Source: Aphrocallistes beatrix
Taxonomy: Eukaryota; Porifera; Hexactinellida; Sceptrulophora; Aphrocallistidae
Direction: 5' to 3'
Length of the DNA: 64,000 bases
Assembly (NCBI GenBank): GCA_963281255.1
Contig: OY725497.1
Span: 2,108,001 to 2,172,000, forward strand
Every line of letters begins with the position of its first letter. Positions within the stretch are counted from its first letter, which is position 1. This document shows, piece after piece, positions 1 through 10,114 of this stretch. The notes beneath the pieces were generated by a model. The model saw nothing but the letters and a program-made list of their open reading frames with translations, had not been told where the DNA came from and searched no databases. The position numbers and the translations under genes were made by a program.

Positions 1-2013
1 CACCAATTTGTTATAGTACAAAGACGTTTACTAGCAGTACTTTCACAGTGATATTTGCCTTTTCAACTAATTTTAATATCAAAATCTCTCTACTTAGTCT
101 TCCATCAATCAACTGCACAACATGAAAAAGAATTAGTTAGGAATTTTATAGAAAGCATTTCCGATTCACGCAAAAGTTTTGTTGATTTACAGTTAAAGGC
201 TCAACGATCTCGCCTAAATGTATTATTAATGCATAGCAAATTTATAGCCAAACATGACGGAGTTGGGATATTGCAAGTTATGCCCTTACTACTAATTTGA
301 ATGTCGAACATGACAGAAATGTAGCTACTGTTTGCACTCAAATATTACAAACTGGTACATTTGCTCCTACAAATGTTAGTTACCTATTGATAAGTCTGCA
401 TTCCTACTCGATATTTTAGAAATTGGAAAGCGAAAATACACCAATATAAGAAATATGTGCAAACCTGATTCAATTATTCTTCCCTCCTACGATAAAGTTT
501 CCGTATTTAGATCTCAAGTTGCGCTTTCCAAATAAAATACAATTCATACAAAATAATGAGCAGACAATTGGAGAGGGTTATCCCTATGTTGATATTGTAC
601 AGGTACAACATACCACAGAGAGGATTCTTCAAACATTAGAAGTAACTCCGTTACAATATCCTATTAAGTTTAAATTGCAGACGGACGCGATGGTTCAGGG
701 AGTCACAGGATATACAATCAGATAAATAGCGACCCAAATTTTGCTACAAAAAACTTTTTATTGTATGCATTCAAACCTCTTACGCTAAAGGACCAAGACA
801 ACAATACGATATGGTCGACCCCTCTTCCGAATTCTCTTTTTGCAACAAGTCCAATAGTTTTGCTATCCAAAAGTGAGAGCTTTGAAATTGTCTTTCTAAT
901 GAAAAATATTGTCAATCCTCCTACAACACAATTGGAGACATAGGGCATGGAAATAACCAATGGTCAATGTCATGTTCATATATATCGCACTATGTTTGAC
1001 GGAAAAATTTCCAGATTACTCAGTGGTGCAGGCGGTGCTACTTGCCAATTATGTACAGTTACTCACTCTGAATTAAAAGAACTAGAGTTAATACGATCTG
1101 GCTTTCCAATTAATCGGTATATTCAAGCTGCGATCGCAATATTCAATGATGTCGATCTTGAGGAATATCTCAAGCTAGATTCGAATTCTAGATTTGTTAA
1201 ACTCACCCACCTACTACTTCCAATAAGGATATATCTCGGCCTCACCTCTCCATAGTAATCCATGCGTTTTTAGATGGTTTATGTTGCTAATCTATCACCT
1301 CGATGCTGGATTAAATAACTGGCCTCCATCATCCCTTTCAATACAAGAATGCATGAAAAGGATGAGACCTTTAATCGCAGAGAAAACTGGGTTTGAAATC
1401 GATCTTCCATCCTGTGATGGAGGGACTACAACCACCGGAAATGTAGCGCGAGTGTTTTTTAAATAAACACAACTTCATTAAATGGGCTACATCTACAATG
1501 AATGAACAGAATGGAGAAATGGTTAAAATTATACAATGCAATCTATCTGCAATTTTAAGAGTGTTTAACAGTAATCATAAAGTGGATACAATTAAACTTG
1601 ATGATTTGTGCAAGGAAACCTACGAATTAAAATGTTAAGCTTTCAATGGGTGAATATCACATCACACCTTCACTTCATAAATTATTGGCACACTCGTCAG
1701 AACTCATAGAAACGTACAACAAGGGTTTTGGCCTTAAAAACATTTTAGAGGAGGGTCTAGAAGCGTTGAATAAGTATGTTCGAAAGTTTAGGAAACATCT
1801 CAAGAAAATTCAATTTTGAAACGAATACCAAAGACATACCAGTAAGATTGTCAACTCAGAGCGACCCAGTATTGCTCAAATACAGAATAATGATGGCCTC
1901 GAAAATAGAATCTAAACGGGAGAAAATAAATCTGAATATATCAGTTCAGGATTTGATTTTCAATTCCCTAATGTTGTGGGCGAGTGATAATCTCCAAGGT
2001 TGTTCGATTGCAT
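1..2013 (+). pseudogene. RAG1-like / Transib-superfamily transposase, degraded
   Basis: This is a relic of the DDE recombinase superfamily that includes vertebrate RAG1 and Transib transposases. Conserved blocks lie in order on the plus strand but in changing frames: a QTDAM block (Asp at 684-686, matching the first catalytic Asp), an MFDGK block (Asp at 998-1000), a CQLC zinc pair at about 1043-1054 with the phrase SGAGGATCQLC, a GGTTTTGNVAR block near 1425-1450, an HKLLAH zinc pair near 1672-1690 and EEGLEALNKYVRKFRK near 1747-1795 holding the catalytic Glu. The order and the C-C / H-H zinc ligands fit the RAG1 core. At least five frame changes and several stops break it, and the 5' end may lie outside the window. 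No RAG2-like kelch gene is seen. RAG1-like versus Transib cannot be settled without a tree; membership of the superfamily is strongly supported. Confidence 0.8.
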
Positions 2014-2140
2014 AAATGAAAACATATAATTAGATATTTAAGTGTTAGTTCATGCTAGTGACATATAGTCAATATTATCATTGATTGTGTGAGAAGTATT
2101 ATTTTGAATATTATCTGTAAATGAATTGATTTACGCGTAT

Positions 2141-2752
2141 AACTAAAATTTAAAATTCGTAGGTAAGCAATTGATTTCCGTTTATCTCCACCTATTAAAG
2201 TAATAATTAACAATTCGGATATTTGAAGTATCATCATTTACACTGTTTCACTCGCTAAACAATGTGTCAATTATAGGTACAGGGATGTGTTATCTTAGGG
2301 AACAATTCACCATACCAATGTTTCCCAGAGAATTTGAATATTTATTGTAGAATGCCCAGAGGGGACACAGTGTCCCCGATATCGCGAATGTCTCCCAGCC
2401 ATTTTCTATGGCACTGAAGCCATAAGCCATATAAATGCAGGGCATTCTACAGTTAAATTGGATATACATTAGATCCTCTCTAATGGTGAGGCATCGAGCC
2501 GACGTAATTTGGATACTAACTCCATTTCCATTTATGTGAGATAAAAATGGTGTAGCTCGCTAATAGTAAAATCCATTTCTTTCAGCTCAATTAGTGTTCC
2601 ATTCCTATACACTCCCCATTTCCATTTGCATGAACTCCATTTAGATTTCACTATACAGGTCACTCCCCTTAATCGGGACTGCTACTTTAGTCTGTTCTGT
2701 CTTGGTTTGGTTTCTGAAGAATCTCACGGGTGTAAAAATCTCGCACAAGAGT
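2141..2752 (-). mobile_element. Relic of the Ginger1-like element family (5' end)
   Basis: Read on the minus strand, this matches the left end of the large Ginger-like element at 27956-34878. It has the TIR phrase CACCCGTGAGATTCTT near 2716-2740, the 5' leader next to it, intron 1, and the acceptor plus first codons of exon 2 (GGTGGAGATAAACGGAAA, near 2180-2195). The stretch equivalent to exon 1 is missing, so this copy is an internally deleted fragment. Sequence after the TIR end contains GTAC, as does the target site of the large copy. Homology is direct; age is inferred from divergence. Confidence 0.75.
2346..2451. mobile_element. Short MITE nested in the Ginger relic
   Basis: Inverted termini TGTAGAATGCCC and GGGCATTCTACA bound a 106-bp insertion that the large Ginger-like copy lacks at the matching place. 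A GGGGACACAGTGTCCCC palindrome lies just inside the left end. The superfamily is unclear. Confidence 0.6.
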
Positions 2753-2775
2753 ACTACTTACTAACAAGGAAATTT

Positions 2776-2830
2776 CTAGGAGCGCGAGACGCTCCTTTGG
2801 TGTATGATTTTAAGCCCGAAAGTTCTTAAG
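2776..2830. repeat. Repeat fragment shared with 11680-11725
   Basis: The palindromic phrase AGGAGCGCGAGACGCTCCT followed by a segment ending ATGATTTTAAG recurs, inverted, near 11684-11725 inside the pseudogene at 10-12 kb. It is a small dispersed repeat with no coding potential. Confidence 0.5.
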
Positions 2831-2970
2831 ACCTTGAGATCTAGAATATTACTTAAATTACCCTATATCCTTACTATTAAACTTACGTGAATGGGTAGAT
2901 CACAATAATAGTTTAATGATGGTAAAGCTTTCGGATATATATCCAATACAAAATGTTATATATATAGTAT

Positions 2971-3490
2971 AGATCTGTAACAAATTGATTCAAGAAACTG
3001 CCAGGCACAGAAAGCAGATTTTTGGCATGAGGGGGTCTTTTGGCTATGGCTCCTATAAGTTCTGAGTTCAGACCAAAATGTTGACTCATCATAGAATTAT
3101 GACGTCATTGTCAACTTTTAACCATTCGTTGCCTTGGAGTATTTCCTATTTATAGTAAATACCCCAAACTTGTATGGCTTCCCCATTGAAAATGGCTTAA
3201 ACCGGAAATGACGCAACACATTCCTGAGGCAAGCGTAGGTTAAATAATTAAAATGTCAATTTTTCAACTAGAGCCATTTTAGGTGATAGAAGGCTGAAAT
3301 TTTAATAGAACGTGTATATCTATTAATATTATCCACATGTGATACAACTATCATAGAAAATGATGACTCATCACTGTTATGACGTCATCATTACGCATCG
3401 AAATTTTTAAAATTGACAAATTTGGTTATTTTTCGTGCGATATTGATTATAACAGTAGAACAGACGTCTTTAGAGCTGTATCCTCCCTTA
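2971..3490 (-). repeat. Family A dispersed repeat, head missing
   Basis: Minus-oriented copy. The tail (CTGTAACAAATTGATTCAAG) comes first, then the internal TGACGTCA sites near 3100 and 3380. It stops at CTCCCTTATAATCATTACT, where the conserved 26-bp terminal motif (near 3497-3520) and a TA run follow. The GC-rich head is absent. Confidence 0.75.
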
Positions 3491-3537
3491 TAATCATTAC
3501 TATTAAAACTCGATTAATGTTTATATATATATATATA

Positions 3538-4062
3538 CAAGCGCGCTTCGCTTGCTTGCGTTCCGCGGCTGGCGGACACTTTGTATCCGCCTGAGGCTCC
3601 TTTCGGTCGCCTTGGGTCACATTGGTTAAATATAAGGGAGATAACATCTCTAAATCGTCTGTCCTACTGTTAGAATCTATATCGCACGAAAAATCACCAA
3701 ATTTATCAATTTTTAAGATTTTGATGAGTAATGATGACGTCATAACAAAGTGATGAGTTATCATTTTTTGATTATAGTTGCATCATATTTGAGATATGTT
3801 AGTATACAGATTCTATTAAAATCTCAGCCTTCTATCTCCTATAATGGCTGAGTTATGCTCGAATAACTGTATTGTTTAACTTTTAAAAATTGACAAATTT
3901 GGTGACTTTTCGAGTGAAATCGATTTTAAAACTAAGATGGACATATTTAGAGATGATATCTCCCTTATAATTAACCAATGTCACTTCCAGGCGACCGAAG
4001 GGAGCCTCCCGCGGACACGAAGTGTCCGCCAGCCGCGCAGCGCAAGCAAGCAAGTGCGCTTG
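3538..4062. repeat. Family A double-headed (foldback) copy
   Basis: A plus-oriented head (CAAGCGCGCTTCGCTTGC) begins at 3538. About 340 bp on, the sequence passes into a minus-oriented head ending at 4062 with GCGCTTG. The two ends are therefore long inverted repeats of about 180 bp, each holding a hairpin of the GGCGGACAC / GTGTCCGCC type. TA runs flank both sides; the mariner at 4079 is inserted in the right-hand one. It may come from recombination between two inverted copies. Confidence 0.75.
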
Positions 4063-4170
4063 TATATATATATATATACGAGGGCTGTCCAAAAAGTTCG
4101 CTAACTAATTAGGCTAATTCAACAAATCTATGATAGATTAGTAAATATCCTTGTCAAAATTTTCAATATA

Positions 4171-4566
4171 CAGTAGAGTTCGCCTATTAGCAATTGCCTT
4201 ATTAGCAAGTTTTTTCAGTTCACAGAGCAAAGTTATAGGGATTTATGTATAAACAAGTTCGCTTAATAGCAAGATTTGCTTATTAGCAAGTTTTTTTAAG
4301 GTCCCAATGGACCAAAATGTATTAATTATATTCGCTTATTAGCAAGTTCGCCTATAAGCAAGTTTTTAGAAAAACTTGCTAATACACGAACTTTGAGTTC
4401 GTTTATTAGCAAGAAAACTCGCTAATAAAAGAACTTTTAGTTCGTTTATTAGCAAAAACTTGCTAATAGAGATTATTCTGTACATATTATGTATTAATTA
4501 ATTTACATTCTTCAATTTGGAGAAAATTGTGATTGCTTTTGAATAGAGTAGAAAGTTTCGTAAGTA
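4171..4566. mobile_element. pogo-like MITE or fragment inside mariner
   Basis: It begins CAGTAGAGTTCGCCTATT after a TA, the form of pogo/Tigger termini. Many inverted and direct repeats of TTCGCTTATTAGCAAG follow up to about 4481. The right boundary is uncertain: either the MITE ends near 4481 (degenerate TTCTGTA), or it once continued to 6021 and was split by the DD41D element at 4567. Confidence 0.6.
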
Positions 4567-5946
4567 CCGGGTGATTCAAAAAAAATGCAACCCAAAAGTT
4601 AATGGCTGCTGTGACCACAATTCTTAACTAAACTCAACGAAACTCGAAATATACGGAGAATGGCATTATATTTACCGCATATTAAAAATTCAGCGTTCTA
4701 AATTCATTATTTTGTAAATTATAGCAAATGTTCCAAATGTCCTCCTTTTAGCTCTGTACATTTCTTGAGCCGTACCACAAAGTTATTCATGACATCTTTG
4801 CATACTGAGCTGGGAATCTTTCTAATTTCTTCCCTGATGTTTTCTTTCAACTCGCTGATGGTTCTAGGTTTAGTAGTATATACTCGGTCCTTTAGAAAGC
4901 CCCATAAGTAGAAGTCAGGGGGGCTTAAGTCGGGGCTATAGGGGGGCCACTCAAAATCGGTCTTGAGACTGATAACTCTTGAACCAAAGTGTTCTTTGAG
5001 CCAATCTCTCGAGAAATACGAGGTGTGTGAGCTTGCTCCATCTTGTTGGAACCAAAAGTGAGTCAGAAGTGATGGATAGAGGATTTTGAGCTGCTGCAAG
5101 AAGAGATCAAGGACCTGGACATACCGTTCTTTCGTAATGGTAACCGCCTTGTGATTTTCCTCAAAGAAGAAGGATCCGATGATTCCTTTAGCCGAAATGG
5201 CTGCCCATGCCGTACATTTTTCTGAATGTAGTGGTTTCTCAGCAACCTCTATTGGTCTCTGGGTTCCCCAGAACACGTTTGTCTTGGAGTTGACTTTTCC
5301 GTTTAAGTGAAAGTGGGCTTCATCGGACATCCACAACAGTGAAAGAAAACGGCCCTGACTTTGAATTTTTTCCAAAAATTTCTTGGCTATTTGAAGTCTT
5401 TTTGACTTGTTAGCAGTTGTTAACTTCTGTTTGGTCTGAATTCTATATGGAAACCTCTTAAGATCATTGATTAGGACCCTTCTGACTGTGCTTGGAGAGA
5501 TTTTTCTGTCCAATGACAATGATTGACTCCTCCGCCTGATTGACCGTTTTGGGCTGAATTCGACAGAGTTACGAACCATCTCAATTACTTCCGTTGTTCG
5601 CTTCTTTGGCCGACCAGAATGCGTTTGTCGGTCATCTGACTTGCTATTGAGGTTTTGAACCGTCCCATGTTTCCTAAACTTCTCCACCCAACGATAGATC
5701 AACGATTTATCGGGAGCAACTTCCGTCTGGAACGATGTACGGAATTGTGTTTTTACAGACTCGTATGAGGAAGTTCTAAAGTAATGTTCCACACAGAAAA
5801 TTCGGTGCTGCAACACCCAATTTGGCATTTTCTGATTGTCTAGACTCATGCTAATAAGAAAATATAAGAATAAATCGGATTAGTAGAGAAATAAAGACAG
5901 AGTGATTCAAAAACCTTTTGGGTTGCATTTTTTTTGAATCACCCTG
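4567..5946 (-). mobile_element. DD41D Tc1/mariner element, apparently intact
   Basis: 1,380 bp, flanked by TA at 4565-4566 and 5947-5948. The left end reads CCGGGTGATTCAAAAAAA and the right end, reversed, CAGGGTGATTCAAAAAAA, continuing ATGCAACCCAAAAG on both sides: TIRs of about 32 bp with one mismatch near the tip. A full-length transposase frame fills the interior. Intact frame plus matching ends suggest it is one of the youngest arrivals here and possibly autonomous. Confidence 0.9.
4719..5849 (-). CDS. Tc1/mariner transposase, DD41D type
   Basis: A 376-residue uninterrupted frame. The N-terminal third (about residues 10-135) looks like paired HTH DNA-binding domains with an RWVEKFRKHG and a GRPKKRT block. 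Catalytic motifs follow: MSDEAHFHLNG (first Asp, about residue 173), FQQDGASSHTS (second Asp) and PYSPDLSPPDFYLWG (third Asp). I count 41 residues between the second and third Asp, so this is DD41D, as in rosa/Visitor-type elements, not DD34D mariner or DD34E Tc1. The expected role is cut-and-paste transposition at TA in the nucleus, binding the TIRs at 4567 and 5946. The start is the first ATG (MSLDNQKMPNW), with short UTRs to the TIRs. No stop or frameshift is seen; activity is untested. Confidence 0.92.
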   Translation of the reverse strand: MSLDNQKMPNWVLQHRIFCVEHYFRTSSYESVKTQFRTSFQTEVAPDKSLIYRWVEKFRKHGTVQNLNSKSDDRQTHSGRPKKRTTEVIEMVRNSVEFSPKRSIRRRSQSLSLDRKISPSTVRRVLINDLKRFPYRIQTKQKLTTANKSKRLQIAKKFLEKIQSQGRFLSLLWMSDEAHFHLNGKVNSKTNVFWGTQRPIEVAEKPLHSEKCTAWAAISAKGIIGSFFFEENHKAVTITKERYVQVLDLFLQQLKILYPSLLTHFWFQQDGASSHTSYFSRDWLKEHFGSRVISLKTDFEWPPYSPDLSPPDFYLWGFLKDRVYTTKPRTISELKENIREEIRKIPSSVCKDVMNNFVVRLKKCTELKGGHLEHLL

Positions 5947-5953
5947 TATTATA

Positions 5954-6021
5954 CAGTAGAGTTCGCTTATTAGCAAGTTTTCTCGAGCAAAACCCGACTT
6001 GCTAATAAGCGAACTCTACTG
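5954..6021. mobile_element. 68-bp palindromic pogo-like mini-element
   Basis: CAGTAGAGTTCGCTTATTAG at the left and its reverse complement at the right leave only a short loop. TA flanks both ends (5952-5953, 6022-6023). It interrupts the 3' end of the mariner transposase gene. The same termini open the sequence at 4171. Confidence 0.7.
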
Positions 6022-7081
6022 TACTGTCCCTTGAGCTTTATACATTTTTGCCATCTTTCTGGAAGCTTTTCAATTCCTTTTGCAAAGAATTCTGGAGGGA
6101 CACTATCTACCCAGTGGTCAACAGCTGTACTGAGATTTTTAAAATTATCGAATCTCTTTCCACGAAGCGACCTTTTCAATTCTGAAAAAAGCCAGTAATC
6201 ACTCGGGGCCAGGTCTGGACTATAAGCTGGGTGAGGTATGAGCTCGAAGCCTAAGGAAGCAATGGCATCCGTTGTCTTATGGCTTGTATGGGGTCTAGCG
6301 TTGTCATGTTGTAACAGAACTCGACTGCTTAACTTCCCTCGTCGTTTACTTTTAATAGCTGCACGCAGATCATTGAGTATATCGATGTAATACTCACTAT
6401 TAATAGTCATTTTCTCGGGGAGCCAGTTTATTAGAATGATTCCTTCACTGTCCCAGAAAAAGGTAGCCATTCTTTTCCCAGCGGATTTTGTGGTCCGGGC
6501 CTTGATAGGCACAGGCTCGTACCTCCTCTTCCATTGACTACTTTGTACCTTTGACTCTGGTTCATGGTGATAAACCCAAGTTTCATCCCCGGTCACGATA
6601 CGACTTAGATAATTGCGTTCACCTTGCCAACTCCTGATTAAATCTCGACAAACCACCACTCGTCGCCGCTTTTGCTCATCAGTCAAGAGTTTGGGGACCC
6701 ATCTAGCGGAAACTCGCGACATTCCGAGAGTTTGACTGACAACATTATGAATGGTCGATTTTGATATCCCCAGAGTTTCTTCTAGTTGCCGCAAAGTTGA
6801 TATTCGATCTTCGTCTAAAGCAGACTCAATTCGTGTCGTATTTAATTCAGTGGATACGGTGTTCGGACGGCCACTACGTGGAGCATCCTCAGGTATCCCA
6901 ACCATATCCCAACGGTATCCCAACCATCATTAAAACGATCGATCCATTTGTAGATCATGACGCTGGAAGGGCAATTATCACCATATACATCCAAGATCTC
7001 CCTATGAATTGTAGCACCTTTTTTCCCCTGCTTCCACAGGAACCAAATGACATGTCGCTTTCCAATATCAGAAAATTCCAT
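5970..7081 (-). pseudogene. mariner transposase (DD34D), broken
   Basis: The likely start is the ATG at 7079-7081 (MEFSDIGKRHV). The first part holds an HTH region ending FNDGWDTVG, after which the frame breaks within a duplicated GGTATCCCAACC tract near 6893-6927. The main part reads 6923 to 5970 with GDETWV, HDNARPHTS and YSPDLAPSDYW, giving 34 residues between the second and third Asp, diagnostic of mariner. The true C-terminus is replaced by residues read from a palindromic pogo-like insert (5954-6021), ending at a stop at 5970. The frame break and altered tail predict an inactive protein; the catalytic core itself is complete. Confidence 0.9.
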
Positions 7082-7277
7082 TTGAGTGAATATGTATCCA
7101 ACTTCAATCAGAAAAAAATTACTAAGTATATAATTTACGATGGTCGATAATAGCAATAAAATGATGTACATCGATGGATTTATTGATTTAAAAGGCTAAC
7201 AATTGTCTAGGAAAATGGGTGTATTAAATACAGTAAAAAGTTAGCGAACTTTTTGGACAGCCCTCGTATATATATAT

Positions 7278-7770
7278 CTGTAACGAATTGATTGAAGAAA
7301 CTGCCGGGCGCAGAAGGCTGATTTTTGGCATGTAGGAGTATTTTGGCTATGGCTCCAGTAAGTTCTGAGTTCAGTGCAAAATGGCGACTCATCATGGAAT
7401 TATGACGTCATTGTCACATTTTTAAAAGTTAAGCAACACAGTGATTCTGACATAACTCAGCCATTATAGAAGAGAGAAGGCTGAAGTTTTAATAGAATCT
7501 GTATACTAACATACCTCACATATGATGCGACGTTCATCAAAAAATGATGACTCATCACTTTGTTATGACGTCATCATTACGCATCAAAATTTTAAAAATT
7601 GACAAATTTGTTGATTTTTCGAGTGATATCGATTTTAAAACTAAGATGCACATATTTAGAGATGATTTCTCCCTAATAATTACCGAATATCACCTTCAGG
7701 CGACCGAAGGGAGCCTCCGGTGGACACGAAGTGTCCGCCAGCCGCGGCGCAAGCAAGCGAAGCGCGCTTG
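7278..7770 (-). repeat. Family A dispersed repeat, near full length
   Basis: The tail CTGTAACGAATTGATTGAAG opens at 7278 and the GC-rich head ends GCGCGCTTG at 7770, with TA runs on both sides. The mariner at 4079-7266 sits in the TA run left of this tail. The copy holds TGACGTCA near 7403 and 7567 and TGACTCA near 7551. Confidence 0.85.
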
Positions 7771-7822
7771 TATATATATAAATATACTACATTAATCGAG
7801 TTTTAATAGTAAGAATATATAT

Positions 7823-8097
7823 CTGTAACGAATTGATTGAAGAAACTGCCAGGCACAGAAAGCTGATTTTTGGCATGTGAGAGTCTTTTGGCTATGGCTC
7901 CACTAAGTTCTGAGCTCAGAGCAAAATGTCGACTCATCATGAAATTATGACGTCATTGTCACATTTTTAAAAGTTAAGCAATACAGTTATTCGAGCATAA
8001 CTCAGCCATTATAAGAGATAGAAGGCTGAAATTTTAATAAAATCTGTATACTAACATGCCTCACATATGATGCGACTATCATCAAAATTTATTCGTA
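7823..8097 (-). repeat. Family A repeat, tail half only
   Basis: The 26-bp terminal motif (7785-7812, TAATCGAGTTTTAATAGTAAG form) precedes the tail at 7823. Homology runs past the TGACGTCA near 7949 and stops about 8097, so the head half is lost. Confidence 0.75.
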
Positions 8098-8177
8098 AAC
8101 CATGCACAGCTTCAACAAATATTTTTGTAGTGCCTCTCTTAACCAAAATTCAAAAGCTTACACCATATTTTTTTTTT

Positions 8178-8902
8178 GTTTGTTTGTCCGAATTGATTGA
8201 AGAATTGGCAAGTCGTAGAGATACGAAAATTGGCATGTAGGTGTCAAATGGTGAATCTAGGATTAATTTCGAAGATCTATGCAAAATGTTCACACCTCGC
8301 CGAGATATGTGACAAAATGTGCTGACCAATCAAATTCGATTATTTTATAATGCAAATACATTGGAATAAAATAATAGTGACTTATGCATGCAATCAAAAG
8401 AACTATTTGTGATTGAAATTTATTGGTTTATGTGAACCAAGTAATTATCAGCCTTTTATAATGCCATTCACACGATTCTATTTCATATAAATGATTGAAT
8501 ACTGCTATTTTGACTCTATAATTTGATTGTTAACAACAATTAAAGTGTGTTATATGCTACGATCAATCAATTCGATTATAAAATAACTTTTAACGACATG
8601 GACTGGAATTGATTATTTAAGTATAATAATCTTTAGCAATGTAAACTTTGTGTATTCAATTTGAGCTTACATTCAGGATTAGTTGACTTAATACGAAGTA
8701 AATTATATTTATCACGAAACAAAATTTATGCTACAGTTCTGATTTATTAAATGTAATCGTAGACAAATGACAATCCAGCGTACTTAGTATAAAACAAGAA
8801 AGCGACGTATTGTTTCTCTAATATCCCCAAGCTCCCACTGGGTAAATCTGCGGACACGCAGTGTCCGCAAGCCGCGCAGCACAAGGAAGCGAAGCGCGCT
8901 TG
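8178..8902 (-). repeat. Family B dispersed repeat (related to A)
   Basis: It shares the GC-rich head (to GCGCGCTTG at 8893-8902, with a GCGGACAC / GTGTCCGC hairpin) and the GAATTGATTGAAGAA tail core with family A, but the interior differs. The tail is joined to a T-rich run (8170-8182), that is, poly(A)-like on its own strand. A second copy in the other orientation is at 50687-51441. Confidence 0.65.
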
Positions 8903-9343
8903 TGCATTTTAAATTTGAATCTAGAATTTTGAATGCTTACTTTTCGCGATTTTTCGAATTTTTTTATCTGGTTTTCAGGGTTGATACTTTATCAATTATA
9001 ATTCATTCTTAATTACTTTGTATCTTATTTTAAATAGTAAAACATAGGATTGCTTTTTGAAATATTCCATCTTCAAACTATCTAAATTTGAGCCATATTT
9101 CTCTTGGGTAAATGTATTACAGCAATACGATTGTATTGTAGAGAGTAGCAGGGATTCCAGAACTGGCAATATAAAAGTTGTACTGATTCTTTTTGTTAAC
9201 CGTTTACTTGCTACTTTATTTTTTCCTCCATTTTCACTACTTCTTTACTTACTCCCTATTTTATACCGGGATTTAGTTGGAGTGGAGTGATCAATTATTG
9301 ATCATGTAGTCACATTGTAGTGTAAGACCGAAACGAGTGTGTA
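8903..9343. other. No gene recognised
   Basis: AT-rich sequence with only chance short frames. The part near 9200-9270 (TTTACTTGCTAC, ACTCCCTATTTTAT) resembles, inverted, sequence at 15100-15160 beyond the Tc1 element, so both may belong to an older host repeat. Confidence 0.4.
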
Positions 9344-10114
9344 CAGTGTGTTTCAAAAGTATTGGCAGTCAATGATAGTAACATGAATCGTGTGCCTATT
9401 GAATTTGATGTAGTTTTCAATCATTGTTTCACTTGAAATTTTATGCAATGATATTTCTCATGACATTTATCAAGTTCAATTTAATTTTTGATATACCAAT
9501 TGAGTAGATACTCCATCAACCAAAAGAGTGTCTACTAAAAAGTACAATTTGGATTTTTCAGCTGACTGAAGCTGATCACTTGAGTATAATTGGCATGTTT
9601 TTAGAACATTCACCTTTATTAATTAAGCCTTAGAATGACTCAATTAGAACAGAAGAAGAAGGTAAAAACTCTAATCGATGCAGGAATCGCATCCCCACCT
9701 GAAATTTCTCGAAGAACGCGGATATCGATAAGAACAGTTTTTCGCATAAAATCTATGGTTCGTGAGGGGAAAAGCTTACAACACAAGAGTGTTAGTGGAC
9801 GGCCGAAAGTTATTACATATTCACAAAAACAATCAATTACACAGGTCAACAAAATTTAACTTCACGATCTCATCAAGTATTACGTTGTCATTTTCTAAGA
9901 TACTTTTTTACGCTGAATTCAAATCTGCTTTCAGATTCCTTCTAGCACGTCTAGATTTTTCTAGCTACAAGTCATCGATTTTTTGGTATTTTCCTAAATT
10001 TCCCTGTATTTTGATAGTCATGGCTGTTTTTTATTTAACATAGATCAACTACTCACAAACTAGGGAGAATATATATAATGTTAGAAGTGGAAAGATAAGC
10101 TAAGAAAACTAAAT

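Larger units (their letters stand above)
4079..7266 (-). mobile_element. mariner (DD34D) transposon with nested insertions
   Basis: Near-perfect 28-bp terminal inverted repeats, each starting CGAGGGCTGTCCAAAAAG, bound the element, with TA on both sides (4077-4078 and 7267-7268). Without the later insertions (pogo-like sequence, 4567-5946 and 5954-6021) the element is about 1.3-1.4 kb, normal for mariner. The transposase is on the minus strand. It landed in the TA run between two family A copies. A frame break and loss of the C-terminus make it non-autonomous. Confidence 0.9.

Noticed and set aside
44..50. CACAGTG, the RSS/Transib heptamer, just before the RAG1-like relic
   Set aside because: No matching nonamer at 12 or 23 bp, no partner heptamer after 2013, and a 7-mer is expected several times in 64 kb by chance.
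3379..4092. Several 69-105 codon frames with RIEIFKIDKFG or RSAAGGH text, repeated at 7.5, 46-47 and 52-54 kb
   Set aside because: The same text recurs on either strand within family A copies; the frames are by-products of the repeat and carry no consistent start or domain.
9640..9852. Minus-strand 70-codon frame
   Set aside because: Exact antisense of the Tc1 helix-turn-helix frame at 9635-9859.
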